A stretch of DNA of 64,000 bases from Morinoia aosen (Eukaryota; Arthropoda; Malacostraca; Amphipoda; Talitridae), in assembly GCA_030386875.1 (NCBI GenBank), contig CM059564.1:47946075-48010074 (forward strand). Direction: 5' to 3'. Positions 34,432 to 46,880 of the stretch are shown here, piece after piece (the stretch's first letter is position 1; each line of letters opens with the position of its first letter). The translations under genes and the position numbers were made by a program. Below the pieces are notes generated by a model, which had not been told where the DNA came from, searched no databases, and was given only the letters and a program-made list of their open reading frames with translations.

Positions 34432-34681
34432 TGTGCCGTCGCGGTTGCGCACTTTCTCTGTACATATGTTCGTACATATGCTGATGCAACGCCTGGGTGC
34501 GGTTTTACCGCAGTGCGGGTGCTTGGTCAGCAAATTGAGAGTATAAAAGAGCGTGTGGAGACTTCTAGAGTCGCATTTGGTCCGTGTTCCTCCCCTGTAC
34601 AACATCCCTACCAGTAAACGTCGCCTATAACCAGCGTTATCTCACTAACCTTCGGACTTCACACCTACTTTTGCCTTCACA
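34432..34681 (+). repeat. 5' LTR
   Basis: The 250-bp LTR has TG...CA ends. It contains an inner palindrome TACATATGTTCGTACATATG and a TATA box (GTATAAAAG, TATAAAA at 34542-34548) about 110 bases before its end. By eye it is identical to 39410-39659. Confidence 0.95.
34542..34548 (+). promoter_or_regulatory. LTR TATA box
   Basis: TATAAAA lies in the 5' LTR at a position suited to starting the element's RNA. The same sequence is at 39520-39526 in the 3' LTR. Confidence 0.6.
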
Positions 34682-34682
34682 C

Positions 34683-34700
34683 TGGTGGCCCATATCAGTG
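34683..34700 (+). promoter_or_regulatory. Probable primer binding site
   Basis: TGGTGGCCCATATCAGTG begins one base after the 5' LTR. TGG is expected opposite the CCA end of a tRNA. The tRNA was not identified. Confidence 0.55.
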
Positions 34701-36341
34701 ACGGACCCACGAATTCGCGAAGATATTTTGAGAAGAAAAGAAGATACAGTATTCGACGAGAAACCTAAATAAGTTTGAGAAGAGGGTCGAGTGACTTCAG
34801 CAAATCAAGACGACGGTGATAACTACAGAGATTTCGAGAGAACTCCAGGAAGATCGTCTGGTGAAGAGAAGAAATATACATTCTACGAAGATTATCTGCA
34901 GAGACTGCAGAGCAACGAGATATCGACTATAAGGACAGCATCTACAGACAGAGAGGTTCAGAGTTCTACGGAGAGGGCGACTACGGAGCTGAAAACTTCA
35001 ACTACGAGGTGATTCATCCGACTACAGTTTCGTTATCTTAGTGCTGTGGACGGAGCAGTGACGGTGCATCGCCTACAACGATGACAGAGATCACGACATC
35101 GTGCGACAACTCTAACTACAATTTAAGATAAGTAAAGCAGCAATTAATGGTGATAATTGTAACAGTGCCGTTGCAGCTAACTATTCATTGCACGTGAGGC
35201 AGGCAGCGTGCAGCGTGCGCGTCAGCCAGTGCCAGTACGTGCGGGCGTCAAGGTCAAACTAGCTGGGCTGTACTTGCAGTTGCAGAGAGCAGGCTGTGTG
35301 TTCAATGACCCCTAGACATGAGCTGTTTTCAAGGTGTTACGAATCCTATTTTTTAAAGTGAGTGGCGCTATTTTCTCGAGGTGTTGCTATAACTGCTTCA
35401 AGTACTTTTGTATTGTTTTAGTTGTGTAAATTTAATCTTGAGCAACGTTGAACTCATTTGAGCAGTGATGTTATTTGTGTAATACGTAGAGACCAAACTC
35501 GTAACGTAATTATGCCTGAAATTTCAGTATCGAGTGATTTTCGAAATAGTAGAATGCCTACCACAGTTTTTTTTCTGATATATTGGCGACAGAGAGATAA
35601 GTATACTTAAATGCCTTCTGTGGTCTGTACAACATGTAGGTCATGTGAGATTTATTTTTTTGCTGGTTGCGTTTGGTAGGATGATGGAGGGGGGAACTGT
35701 TTCCAATTTGCCCAAAGGTTTTGCTGAAGACCTTTGTAAAAATCAACTTTCTAGCGTAGAGCATAAGTCGGATCAAGGGATCCTTTATTTGAGAGGACAG
35801 GAATTGAAAGATAGTTTTCGACTAGTACAGAGCAGGCTGAGGATTAAGCCTAGCGAGAAATATGAAGTAATGATGAGACAATAATGATGAAATATATTGT
35901 GACTTTTAATGTGATGAGAAGTGCTATGTGACTTCGGGAATTAAGAATAAATATAAGTAGGAAGGAGTAAAGATACTCTTCCGAGTGAGGTAAAATATCG
36001 TGGATGATATTCTGATGATACCTGATGCGCACGGATAGCACGGTTAAAGTAAGAATGAAGTATTTTTGAATACCGTAAATAATGCAGAGTGTCTGATGAC
36101 AGACGTGGTTGCCCAGAGGAGGCGTAAAGAGTAATATTTGCTACGGTAGAGAGAGCCTCGAAAATGGCGGTGCTGTGGGGCAGTGAAAAAACCCCGAGAC
36201 AGAAGTGCTGTGGGGCAGCGAATAACCCCGAGACAGAAATGCTGTGGGGCTATCTGGGAAAAGGCAAATTAGTACCAGGTAATTCTATCAGCGAGGTCAA
36301 AGTATTGAAGTAGAAATGAATTCGCGCAGACAATTAAGTGA

Positions 36342-36602
36342 GTAAGCTTTAGAGAAGCGAATGTTTGCGATGTTCCCGGTAATGCGAATCTACCCAGGGT
36401 CGACAGTGTTTGTGGTGAAAGTTTCAATGCCATCTCTGGTAAAGACGTTGGGGTAGTATCTGTAGAACCGAGGCATTGTTTTAACGATATTCGTGTTGAT
36501 GAACTAGGAATTAATGCCATTGATACCATGATGATCAGAGTAGCATTGTGGATTGTGTTTGTCATTGTGCTGGCGAACAGAAGTAACATACAAGAGAAGT
36601 AA
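36342..36602 (+). pseudogene. Open frame inside the LTR element with hydrophobic C-terminus
   Basis: A frame of 86 codons without an early ATG reads VSFREANVCDVPGNANLPRV at its start. It ends with a hydrophobic stretch (VALWIVFVIVLA) and a short polar tail (NRSNIQEK). It could be the remnant of a membrane-anchored protein or mere chance. Short repeats around CTGTGGGGCAG lie just upstream (36170-36250). Confidence 0.2.
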
Positions 36603-39396
36603 TGAGAGGCGATAGAAGCCCATTAATTAACCACACGTGGTGGTGAGGTAATTAGTTAAGAGTAACGAGAGTAATAGTGTGCAGAGTGTGCAGAGCTGTA
36701 CGCAGCTGCACCGATACATTGAACTCTGAGAAAAAAGAGCACTAGACGACATGCAAACGCTGACTCATACGTCAGACAGTGAGGCGCCGTATTTCCGGTG
36801 TCTGTGTTCAGCAACAGTTGCCAGGCAAGCTACGACGGCGTGGCATGAACATGACTGGTGAAGTCATTTTGCAAGCCTACCCGAATTTCATACTCAGTAT
36901 AGTTTTATGTTGTGTATTTTATTATTCAAACGTAAAAGAATGCAAAATTTATCGTCAAATCTCTCAAAGTTTCTACGGGATAATTAACAACTGATTGAAC
37001 GATTAAAATTTAGAGTGCGTAACGTCAATATTGATTTTTACCTTGACAATTTTTCGTGTACGTAGCGTAAAATGTGTGTTTCTTATGTATTGAATTGTGT
37101 CTTTTTGTTGTATTTGCTTATGCTTCAGTTTAACCTCGTATATGCATTAGTATTTAACCTTTTTAATTAAGGCATTAACGTAACGCGATATGTGAAACGT
37201 AAAATACCCGTTCACAGTGTAACAGTTCAACAAGTACAGTATAATAATACGTAATTTTCTTGTGCAAAAGCAGTACGTGATTATTGATTGTGATCTGTCG
37301 TGGCAAGAAACATTGATGATCTTGCAGAAATTTATTTTTTCATTGTGCATCGAGGCTGATAATGCCCCAGTTTTGCTCACGATAGAAACGGTTAATTAAC
37401 AGTTTTTAGTTTTGAATTCCACATTTGCGAGATAAGATTACTGATGTATTTTGTTTAATGAGAAATTTGAATGTCTGTAACGAAGATTAAATGTGAATGC
37501 GAAATTTAGTCGTTTTTATTAGTTAGCATTTGTGTTACGGGAAAATTCTTGGATGCTAATGAGGAAGCTACTTTTTGTTTGTCATTTCACTTTATTTGTG
37601 CATTCATGTACGAAAGTTTGCGCTCTAGCCATGCTAATCGTTTTTGTATTGAATTCCAATTTCAGTTCGAGCGTGTGCGAGCGGTAACACAACATCTGTA
37701 ACACGGTAACATGGTACATGTACATGGCATCGCGTTGGTGTACGACAGCCTGGTGCCAGGGCGCTTGTCAACAAACATCGATGGCCTTGGCGGCAGCAGA
37801 GCTTCGCATGCAGCGAAGAGATTACTGGACTTTGCCTTCGCGCGCAGTCAAGAGATTACTGAAAGAGATTACCTTCGCGCGCAGTGATTTGAAGAGAGTA
37901 ACTCACTTTAAAGGTTTAATGTGGTGTTAATACTTTATACTTCACCATGGACATAGTGTTGAAAACGTGGTTTAATAAATTTAGTAACTTAAAATGTGGT
38001 AATTATAAATTCAGAGTAGTTCAAGAATTTTGGACTTTGTTCACATGTTATTACTATTGGATTACGATAAATTGAAATTGTTTAGTGATTTTCCTTTTTT
38101 TTTTGCAGAGTGCGAAACCGATTTTCATATTCATATTTGATGTTCTAAACTAGTGTGTCTTCGATTTTGTTACGTATTATCTTATATCTTACTCCACGTG
38201 CTATACCATTATGTTACCGATAGAATTAAATTTTACGAGTCTACGGTACTCTGTTTATTCTGATTGGTTGTTTTACTAATAGTGGAAAAATTCTGTTCTA
38301 ATTTGTGCGATGTTTGGTTATAAGATTATCCAACTTCTATTTTTAAGTCTACGGTAACGAAGACGATATTTTGAATGTTTCTTTTTGGTGAAAACTTTAA
38401 TGATGCTTTATTTAATATCAACTCAACTTTTCTGTATTATTTTTCGTTACCTACGAGGCAATAGTTTTGATTATTATAAAATTTTCCGAAATTGCCTTGC
38501 CGAAGAACTCGTGTTTTGCTCGGTGTTACTCTTTCACCAGAGATGTAAGCGAATGTTTTAATATTTACTCATGAATTAATATTAAGTTGGTATTTCCACC
38601 CTTGTGTTTTACGTATTTCATTTAAACCATGTTCGCGAAAATGCTCGAATCGATGCAGTGTTCCGGTATATAATTATGATTTGTTTCATTTTGGTTTATC
38701 GATAACTCAATTTATGCGAATACTTGTTCATTTAAAATTTTAAAGGTATTGTGTATTTAATTTCATGCGTGTTATTATTATCCTTAACGAATGTATTGAT
38801 TTATTTAAATTTTATGGCGAGAATGATTTTTTATTTTGTCGAGGTATCTGCGTGCCCTATTTCTTATTTGTGTTTGATTAAAAACTTTTTAGTTGTTGTT
38901 TCAACGATGCGATTTTCTTTTTCATTTTTACTGCGTTAGCATTTGAACTGTTTAACACGAAACAATGTTAGAGTTAATTGTGTTTTTCATGGCTGGTGTT
39001 CATGTTAGCGGATTTTTGTTTTTTTAGTACGACACGTGCCGAGGTGCATTGTTTTAAGGTTTTCTGTTGCCAGAAAATTTTTTATGTTGCAATGTTCGTG
39101 TGCCAAAATTTTTTTTTTTGCGTTCTATACGTGTCTTGATGGGGGTTTCCGATGTTTTTTGGTGATGTTCTTCCGATGTTTTTTTGGTGATGGGGGTGTT
39201 TGCGTTTTTCTTTGCGATGCTTTTTGTTGAATTTAACTGGACGCGTTTGTTTTTCCTGTTACTGGCAGTTGTTTTTGCCACGAAAGGATTATTTTTATTT
39301 TATTGGTTTTTCTAACCAGGATGCCTTTAGCTTACTGTGTTGATTTTTAATTTACGATTCTTCCCTTTGATTCGTTTGTTTTGTAATAAATCAGGC

Positions 39397-39409
39397 ATGG
39401 GGGAAGGTG
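39397..39409 (+). promoter_or_regulatory. Polypurine tract
   Basis: ATGGGGGAAGGTG, nearly all purine, stands directly before the 3' LTR, where plus-strand DNA synthesis would be primed. Confidence 0.7.
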
Positions 39410-39659
39410 TGTGCCGTCGCGGTTGCGCACTTTCTCTGTACATATGTTCGTACATATGCTGATGCAACGCCTGGGTGCGGTTTTACCGCAGTGCGGGTGC
39501 TTGGTCAGCAAATTGAGAGTATAAAAGAGCGTGTGGAGACTTCTAGAGTCGCATTTGGTCCGTGTTCCTCCCCTGTACAACATCCCTACCAGTAAACGTC
39601 GCCTATAACCAGCGTTATCTCACTAACCTTCGGACTTCACACCTACTTTTGCCTTCACA
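39410..39659 (+). repeat. 3' LTR
   Basis: Second copy of the 250-bp LTR, followed by the TAGT target duplication. Confidence 0.95.
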
Positions 39660-39892
39660 TAGTTCTTCAAATCTCAAAACAGCTTTCAGTTGAAATGGTC
39701 TAATTTTAGAGTTCATACTTGCAATTAGAGGGGTTTTATGTTTCCGAGAAGTTTTCGTTGCCTAGATTTACCCCTAATCTCAAAATTAAAAACCTCAGAA
39801 CTCGCTATCACAAATGATTCTTCTGTGAAATGTACAGGGTTACAAAAAAAAACATAAATCCACAATTAAATTCAAAATATTTTCACCAGCGG

Positions 39893-40115
39893 CTGTCACT
39901 GCTGACTAGCTGTTGAAGGCGCGCGTCTCACGGAAAAGGTCGTCGGTTCGATTCCCAACAATACCAGCCCGGCGAATCCCAGCGTTAGCAAAAATAATTT
40001 CTCAGTAACAAATCCTCACTCTCTCCTGGTACTTAAAATGAGTACCGACTCTTTTGAGGAGTAACCGGCATTGCGACATGGTGTTAATCATCAGACATTT
40101 GAAAAACCTATGAAA
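39893..40115 (+). mobile_element. tRNA-derived SINE-like element
   Basis: A B box GTCGGTTCGATTCCC (about 39949-39963) follows an A-box-like ACTAGCTGTTGAAGG at suitable spacing. The tail contains TGAGTACCGACTC and GGCATTGCGACATGGTG, which resemble the tail of the element at 63250-63500. Confidence 0.6.
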
Positions 40116-42417
40116 CAGGCTATGCGTCAAGCTTCATTAGAATATCCTTTAAGTGCGATTGCATTAGATATTCCTGGAAATATCACATGAAAGAGTAGCA
40201 CATTCTTGAAATAATTATTGCAGAAATAAATTCCTTCCTCACTCAGAATGGTGGAACACAGTTTATTTTTAAGAATAATTACCAAAATTTCATGTGTATG
40301 AAATTCCCCTTTGAAATGGAATTCCCGTACATTTGAGAACGACATTCCCGTTATAGTAATTCGGCGTTCATTGAACCAGACAACGTTCAAAATAGTGCAT
40401 TGAAAACCTGGAACGTGATGCCACCAGATATGCTCAAATCGAATACAGTGAGCCGTGGAGTCTGGGCACAGCTGGCATGTAGAGCGATCCCTACCACGGG
40501 CAGCAAATACTTTAAATTCAAAACTTCCGGCTACAATACCCATGACCGAGCTTTAATCTATATTGATAGGATGATGCACTAAGAATTTTAAACCCCCCTT
40601 TGACACAAGCTAGTGGATGCCGTTAGCATGATTGGTGCTTAGCCCTAGGTTAATACGCTAATGATTGAAAAGCAGGTATCAAGATACGCTTGCGTAAAAT
40701 CACATCATTTAATTATTAATGATAAAGTTTCTCGATTCGTCTGGCATAAAGCTCATTCAATTTTTCTTCAAAACCTCACTTTTTCGATTTGAGTTTTTTA
40801 GATTTCAAATTTCTTCTTGATTTTGCATCAAGCAGAATATAACAGCGAGAATACATTTCAAAGAAACACTGGAATTCACTCTGGTGAAGTGCGGTCAACA
40901 GTAGCTGGAAGTACTCGTAACTTTTTATTCGGGCTGGTTCACATACCATTACCAAGACAAAGTATAATGCCTGGTCTCGTTCGATGTGTTACGAGTGTTA
41001 CTCGTAAGAGTAACAAGTAACAGTAACAATTAATCGTCTTACAAGTAAGACCAGCTTTAACATCCCACATAAACAACAAAACAGACCATTCACTGTTTTC
41101 AGTTACTATTCAGCGGTAATCGAAGATACTCCAGCAAGGCCATGCTGACTACATTTTAGTATTATCGTGTGAAAATTTATGTTTTAAAAACTGTTGAGGC
41201 AGGGACGTACAGTTTAAGGAGAGCGTTGAGCAAATGGTTTTAGATTTTTTATATCAGTAAACGTGTTTTTTATGGACTAGTTGAAAGACAAGTTCTCCTA
41301 CACGTTCTGACAAGAACCTAACAGTTGTACTTATTACTATCAATTCCGCATTGAAACATCCGCATCCTAAAAAAGTTCAGCTTTGATGGCAAATTTTCAA
41401 ATGAAACGAAGTCCACATTCGGAGCTTGCACTCCAAGTTTGTTCATGACCAATCTCCCTCAAGAATTGCGTCGGAATGTTGCTGAAGTTTTAACCAATTC
41501 TACTACTGCACAAGGAGATGGACGCTAAAACCTTTAGATGTCCAAGCAAGTCCCCTCTTGCTTCTCATAGCAGAGAAGACACAACGAATGCCAGCAATGC
41601 CTGGGGGAAATGTTTACTTCTGGGCCCCAAAGTGCACTAAATTCTTTGCAAGACTTCCAAAGTAAATTGCTTTCAATAGCTCACCGTGCAGTGCGCTGGT
41701 TCGCTAGAGTTTGCGTCACAACACAAATCACCAAATCAATCTACAGGGAGGGTTTTTCGAGCTCTCAGCTCGAGCATCTGAGGTACACTTCTCAAGCACA
41801 ATTTGCTACCAATTTCTTCCCTGAAAAAATTTCGCCTCGATTTAGAATTGCTTTCCTAAGATGAGACCTTTTTTTAACTGTCCCAGCCCAAAAACTTGGC
41901 TTTATCAAGCGGTATATTTAGTTAATTTTGTCAAAAGCGATTACATTAGAAATCCCTCACAAGCTCTCTTTTTCAACTACCTAAAGTGATCGTACATAAT
42001 GTCATATATAAAGCAGTAATACCTAATGCAACTGAAAAAAATTAATGAAATGGCTATCACACAAAAAATTATGTTGTAACGCGTTTCAACTGGTAACTCA
42101 TTGCGTCTGTGGAATACATCACCTTATTTGTACCATCATAACATCCCATGCGACAAATATTGTAGTTTTTACAATAGGACATATTTCCGACTCTGAGTGA
42201 CGTTGTAATCATTAGGACCATGAGTGCACACGACCCTTCAAAAATGTGTAATAATGTTCGAACAATTATGCGACATACGTTCTTATTTCCTACCAATACA
42301 CGTGACCGTCATTCAGACACCAAACCTGATGGATTATTGCACCGAAAATTGTGGAGTTGATGAAGCTTGTACCACAGCTACGCTCATCACACACTGCAGG
42401 CTGGTGGGAGTGACACA
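40116..42417. other. No supported gene
   Basis: A minus-strand frame of 138 codons (40127-40543) shows no recognised domain or splice context. A plus-strand frame at about 41356-41529 reads KKFSFDGKFSNETKSTFGAC then MTNLPQELRRNVAEVLTNS before a stop. It looks protein-like and may be a retroelement relic, but it was not recognised. Confidence 0.4.
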
Positions 42418-42470
42418 CGGACGGACGGACAGACGGACGCGGCTCCTTTTATAGTATAGTTATATAGTCT
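42418..42470 (+). repeat. GGAC-rich tract followed by TATA-type AT tract
   Basis: CACACGGACGGACGGACAGACGGACG is followed within 15 bases by TTTTATAGTATAGTTATATAG. Such tails occur at the 3' ends of some insect retroposons; the parent element was not identified. Confidence 0.5.
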
Positions 42471-42837
42471 CCACACAAGAAAAAAGAAGAGGCTGAAGCT
42501 GAGGTGAGTGTCTCATTTTTGGTCTTCTAATGTGAATTATTTTTCTCGTGTTATTGTGATATTATTCTACTGTTCTTAATGGAGATGTTTTTATGTGACT
42601 TTTTAGGGATATTTGCGCAGCACTTTACTTTGGATTCTTCTCGCATCTTTTGACGCTACAAGTTATGGAGCAGCGTGAAGAAATAAACCAGTGAGATAGA
42701 GATAAATAAAGATAAACAGGAAAGTATTAATTACACAGCTTAAGACTTACTCACACAATCGTAACTTGCTCAACATTCCTATTACAGGCACACGCTCATT
42801 GCGTTTTATGTGTTGGAAACCTCACAAAAAAACGCAC

Positions 42838-43028
42838 ATAGATAAGCACGTACACCCGCAGACACACACCCACACGCACACATGCACACAAAGACACAGA
42901 CACAGATAGACACACATACACAGACTCAAATACATACACAGGCACACTCACACTCACAGATACACGTACACACACATTGACACATGCACGCACATAGACA
43001 CTCACACAGGCACACCAACACACACACG
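42838..43028 (+). repeat. CA-rich microsatellite
   Basis: An imperfect (CA)n tract with GC and GA interruptions. Its unbroken frames on both strands are a by-product of the repeat. Confidence 0.95.
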
Positions 43029-43190
43029 TATCACCTGGAGCGAGCAGCGTGTGGGCAGGTAACACACTGCCCCGTGTCCGTGTGCAGCGGTCACAGCTGC
43101 TGCAGCTGCGGCCAGACGCAACTCGGCACAAAATGTTGCAGCCTCCGTCAGTTTTGCAGCCCGCACGCTTCCAGTGAACCTCAGGCCTGA
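43029..43190. other. GC-rich patch with cysteine-rich and alanine-rich frames, unsupported
   Basis: The plus strand can be read CSGHSCCSCGQTQLGTKCC and the minus strand CAELRLAAAAAAVTAAHGHG up to a CAG|GTGATA. Neither has a convincing acceptor or a known family. An exon cannot be excluded. Confidence 0.2.
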
Positions 43191-44541
43191 ATTTCCCGTG
43201 GTTTCTTCAGGAGAAAAACTTCCTTTAAGCGAGAATTTCGTTAAATTCACGAGAAAAACGGTACGAGAAAAACTTATGAAAGTAGGCCTGAAAATTTCCT
43301 GCTCTCACGCACGGCTGAAATTGAAATTTTCATACAAAGTAAATGGTGGTGGCTCAGCTTAACGGTTGCAGTTCTTAAGATTTTTTTTCTGGAATATAAG
43401 TTTATTCCTCACGTGGAAAATTTGAAAAATGTGTCGATGTTTGACAATTCAAAAAGAACATCAGAAACGAACACTTCGTCAATATTCTACTTCAACACTA
43501 ACCAAAAACCAGCGATGTATTTGACCAGAAATAACAACTGAGCGTTTCCTGTCCGTTTGGTGAATTTTACTGAGGGATATCACGCAGCTGATGCACACAC
43601 CACCTACACGGACAGCGCCAGGCGCAACACTGGTCTGGTATGGAGAGGGAAAGCAGGCTGAGGGTCGGAGGAAAGTTACCCTCGTCAAGCTGAGGCAGTG
43701 TAATTTTGCAAAAGAGCCACTTCGGTTAAACTCATTGATTGAGAGAGCCGTATGTACTGCAAGTTAGAGTATTTTATATAAATTCTACATTAATTTATTT
43801 ATTTATACGTTTTTGGAGAGCCGCATAATGAATAACACTGGCCTGAGGGGAGATGTGCATCTCGCTGCAGTATGTACTGCAGGCGTTATGCTTCTGTCAC
43901 ACGGAGACCAAATGGTAACGCTTCGTCACCATCGTCTACAGTGAGCGGTACCTCTCCGTCTGTCCAGCGCTGCGCAACCTGCAGATTCCAGCCTTAGTTT
44001 AAAACCAATTATGTTTTGTACCATATGTCTTAGAAACAAACTGTTTAAACTGTTTTTCCAGTTTGTGACCATCTTAGTCATACTATAATTTCACCCCCTT
44101 ACGCTTATAAGTGTAGAATCTATTCCAGGCACTAAATTGAGCATCACAGTTTTTATTCACTCTCCCAGCCACCAATTGCAGTCTCATCCTACAACGCCCG
44201 AAACAAACAATTTTCATGATCCCTCTAACCGAGGAACTGGGCTTCTAAAACTTAACAATGAAAATGAAGTAGTCTTCAATGATAATTTTTATTAACTAAA
44301 TTCTTTATATGAAAGTAATCGTTTTAACAAGTTTTTTGGAGTTAGACTGAATTAAACTGTTAGGATTTGAAGTTTCTTTATTTGCCTCATAAATACTAGA
44401 ATTTGCAAGCTAAACACCCTGATGCTCCAAGGAAAACATCAAACACGTATGAGGGAATGGCAGTAGCCTGCATCACGTTCACGGAATGGGAGGGTAAAAC
44501 ACAACGAGGATATCAGATATTCTATGACGAAGAAAATACAC
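43191..44541. other. No supported gene
   Basis: Mixed-composition sequence without recognised repeats or frames of interest. Confidence 0.45.
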
Positions 44542-44649
44542 CCCAATCTAACTTTTTCGTCGCCTGCATGCATGTTTTTCACCGCCCAAGTAATTAAAAC
44601 GTTTGGGCGGCGAAAAACCTGCACGCTCGGGAGAAAAAGTTAGAGTGGG
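44542..44649. mobile_element. Snap-back MITE, full copy 3
   Basis: A 108-base near-palindrome from CCCAATCTAACTTTTTCGTC to AAAAAGTTAGAGTGGG, with GCATGCATGTTTTTCACCGC and the inverse arm inside. The loop is AAGTAATTAAAACG. Confidence 0.9.
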
Positions 44650-44805
44650 ACATTGAAACAGTGGAACAGTATATAAGGCGTATATACTGGCGAATATTAG
44701 GCAACCATGTATTCGATACGGGACAGAATGCAAGACATTACTGAACAAGAATGAGACTTGCGTGTGACCCAACTGTCACAGCTGGACGGGCATAAAAACG
44801 CACAT

Positions 44806-45022
44806 GACACACCAAAACCTGACACAAACACTTAAGTGACACACCAACACCTGACACAAACACGCAGATGACACACCAGCACCTGACACAAACACTCAAG
44901 TGACACACCAGCACCTGACACAAACACGCAGATGACACACCAGCACCTGACACAAACACGCAGATGACACACCAACACCTGACACAAACACGGAGATGAC
45001 ACACCAACACCTGACACAGCCG
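44806..45022 (+). repeat. 32-bp minisatellite, about seven copies
   Basis: Units begin GACACACCAACACCTGACAC at 44806 and recur every 32 bases (44838, 44870, 44902, 44934, 44966, 44998). Confidence 0.95.
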
Positions 45023-46194
45023 GACACAAACGACACCACCACACCGACACAGACGACAGATGAAGAGAGTCAGAACTGATCGCCATCACCTGCTGTCGCA
45101 GGCCGCCGTCAATGAACGCTGAGGTCCGTAAAAGAATATTATTGTGTCGCCTCTGAGCTCCGTGTGCGGTATTGTGTTGGCTGATGCCTGTATCGTGGGT
45201 CATTCCTCTCTGCTTGGTGGCATTGGCTCTGTTTGTTGTGAGGGGATATTCAAAGAATCGTGAAGGTAGAATCATTCAGAATTGCTAAGATTTTTGGAAA
45301 ATTCAAAGCGTCGTGAAGCCAGGAACTAGTGGGGATTAATTGTAATTACGGAGATTTTGAATAGAATTTAGCGTGCATCTGTTCAGAGTTGTTTGGGTTA
45401 CTTAATTACGAACTCGCGCTTAATAAATCAGTTTGCAATTAGGCACTTGAATCACTGAATTTTTCTTGCTGAATTTTCAAGTATCTACAGAGCCAGTGAA
45501 AGATAATTTAAAACTCAAATATATTTATGCATGGGATATTTGAACATATCGATATACGCTTGAACGGAGTTTCTTCTTGAATGCCAGTAAACTTATTTGC
45601 TACTTTGCACAATTTTAAATGACTTTAAAGCAACACAGGTGTGTATGTTCTTCAGGGTATTTGTTTTTTCTGATGTAAGAAATATTGAGTAGTATTTTGG
45701 AGGGATATATCTTTTTTTAATCTACATTATGCAGTCCAAATCCGTTCAAACCAGAGTCGCAAGGATTTCCTCTAACCTTGACGTTCGACACAATCTGCAA
45801 AAAAAAAGCGAAAAAAATTTGCACTAAATCACAGTGGGCATAATTTCGTGCGCCCGCTTATTTAATGCTATAATATAAGTGCACTACTAATGTGTCCTGT
45901 GATTTAAATATACAGCCTCGTACATTACTGAGCACATCGTCTCCTTTTGTTCGTAGCGGGACACTCATCACGAGCGAGCCATTGTTAAACTGACAAGATG
46001 AAAGTGCTTAGGTTCATTCACTATTCCACAGAGGATAGCGCTGCTGAAACGGTCTGAAAACATGACCTTGCTGACGTCATGAAATGGGTTTTTGTAGTAG
46101 CGAGCAAAATAATTTCTGATGAAATAAAAATATCCTCGAAAAATGTTCCATGGACGATTCAGGAGTTACTCATATCACTTTTTAGAATTCATTT
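45023..46194. other. No supported gene
   Basis: No recognised repeat or exon. The 147-codon minus-strand frame entering from the minisatellite is a repeat artefact. Confidence 0.45.
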
Positions 46195-46406
46195 AGCAGC
46201 ACTATAAAACCACATATAAGAATTATAGAAACCTATAACACTACCATGGAACCATATAGCAACGCTATAAAACCATGTAAAAGCACTATATAAACATATA
46301 ACATCACTATGGAACTATATAGCAGCAATACAAAACCATGTAAAAGCACTATAGAAATATATAACAGCACTATGGAACCATAAAGCAGCAATACAAAACC
46401 ATACAG
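46195..46406 (+). repeat. 63-bp tandem repeat, 3.3 copies
   Basis: Units start AGCAGCAATACAAAACCATG or variants at 46195, 46258, 46321 and 46384, exactly 63 bases apart. Confidence 0.93.
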
Positions 46407-46880
46407 AAAGGAACAAGAAAATCACAAGTTGGAATGATGCTCACAACGAACGTCCAAATGCTCAGGACCTAGTACCACATCTCTGTTCCAATACTTCAGT
46501 CTGCAAGTTATTATTTCTATGCTCAAACTCATTCCTTTAATTTTGAAAACATTCATTTTAAGATGTTTCACTAGTACTATGAATTTCTATACGACTAAAG
46601 TAAACCTACGTGACTTGCTTGCATTCAGGTAGCGCCCCGGCCAGCAGATGCTACACCATCTCTTTGTTTTCCCACCTATCATCTTCTAACTTCTTTCCGA
46701 AATATCACACCACTTGGAAGCTATTTCATGGAAATATCCGAGGTGGGAGAGCGGAAGACATCGCCTGCTGTTCTTTTGTGCGTGCCACCACTGAAGGAAG
46801 GGCTCTTAAATGGTCAAACTCAGCCCCACAGTAGAGCGTGTGAGGCTGTAGGCAGATCACTAAGTCTGTTCAAACACCTC

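Larger units (their letters stand above)
34432..39659 (+). mobile_element. LTR retrotransposon lacking gag-pol (LARD-like, non-autonomous)
   Basis: Two 250-bp direct repeats that read as identical (34432-34681 and 39410-39659) begin TGTGCC and end TTCACA. The 4-bp sequence TAGT flanks the whole element (34428-34431 and 39660-39663). A primer-binding-like TGGTGGCCCATAT starts one base after the 5' LTR and a purine tract (ATGGGGGAAGGTG) abuts the 3' LTR. These are the hallmarks of a complete, recent insertion. The 4.7-kb internal region has no frame above about 106 codons and no protease, reverse transcriptase or integrase motif, so it must have been moved by a related autonomous element. Confidence 0.92.

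Noticed and set aside
40127..40543. 138-codon minus-strand ORF as a gene
   Set aside because: No domain, no splice context, and it overlaps the edge of a SINE-like element.
42796..43131. Minus-strand ORF rich in Val and Cys
   Set aside because: It is the translation of a CA microsatellite.
42984..43190. Cysteine-rich peptide resembling a granulin or small secreted protein
   Set aside because: The cysteine spacing fits no family I can name, the start lies in the microsatellite and no splice acceptor is convincing.
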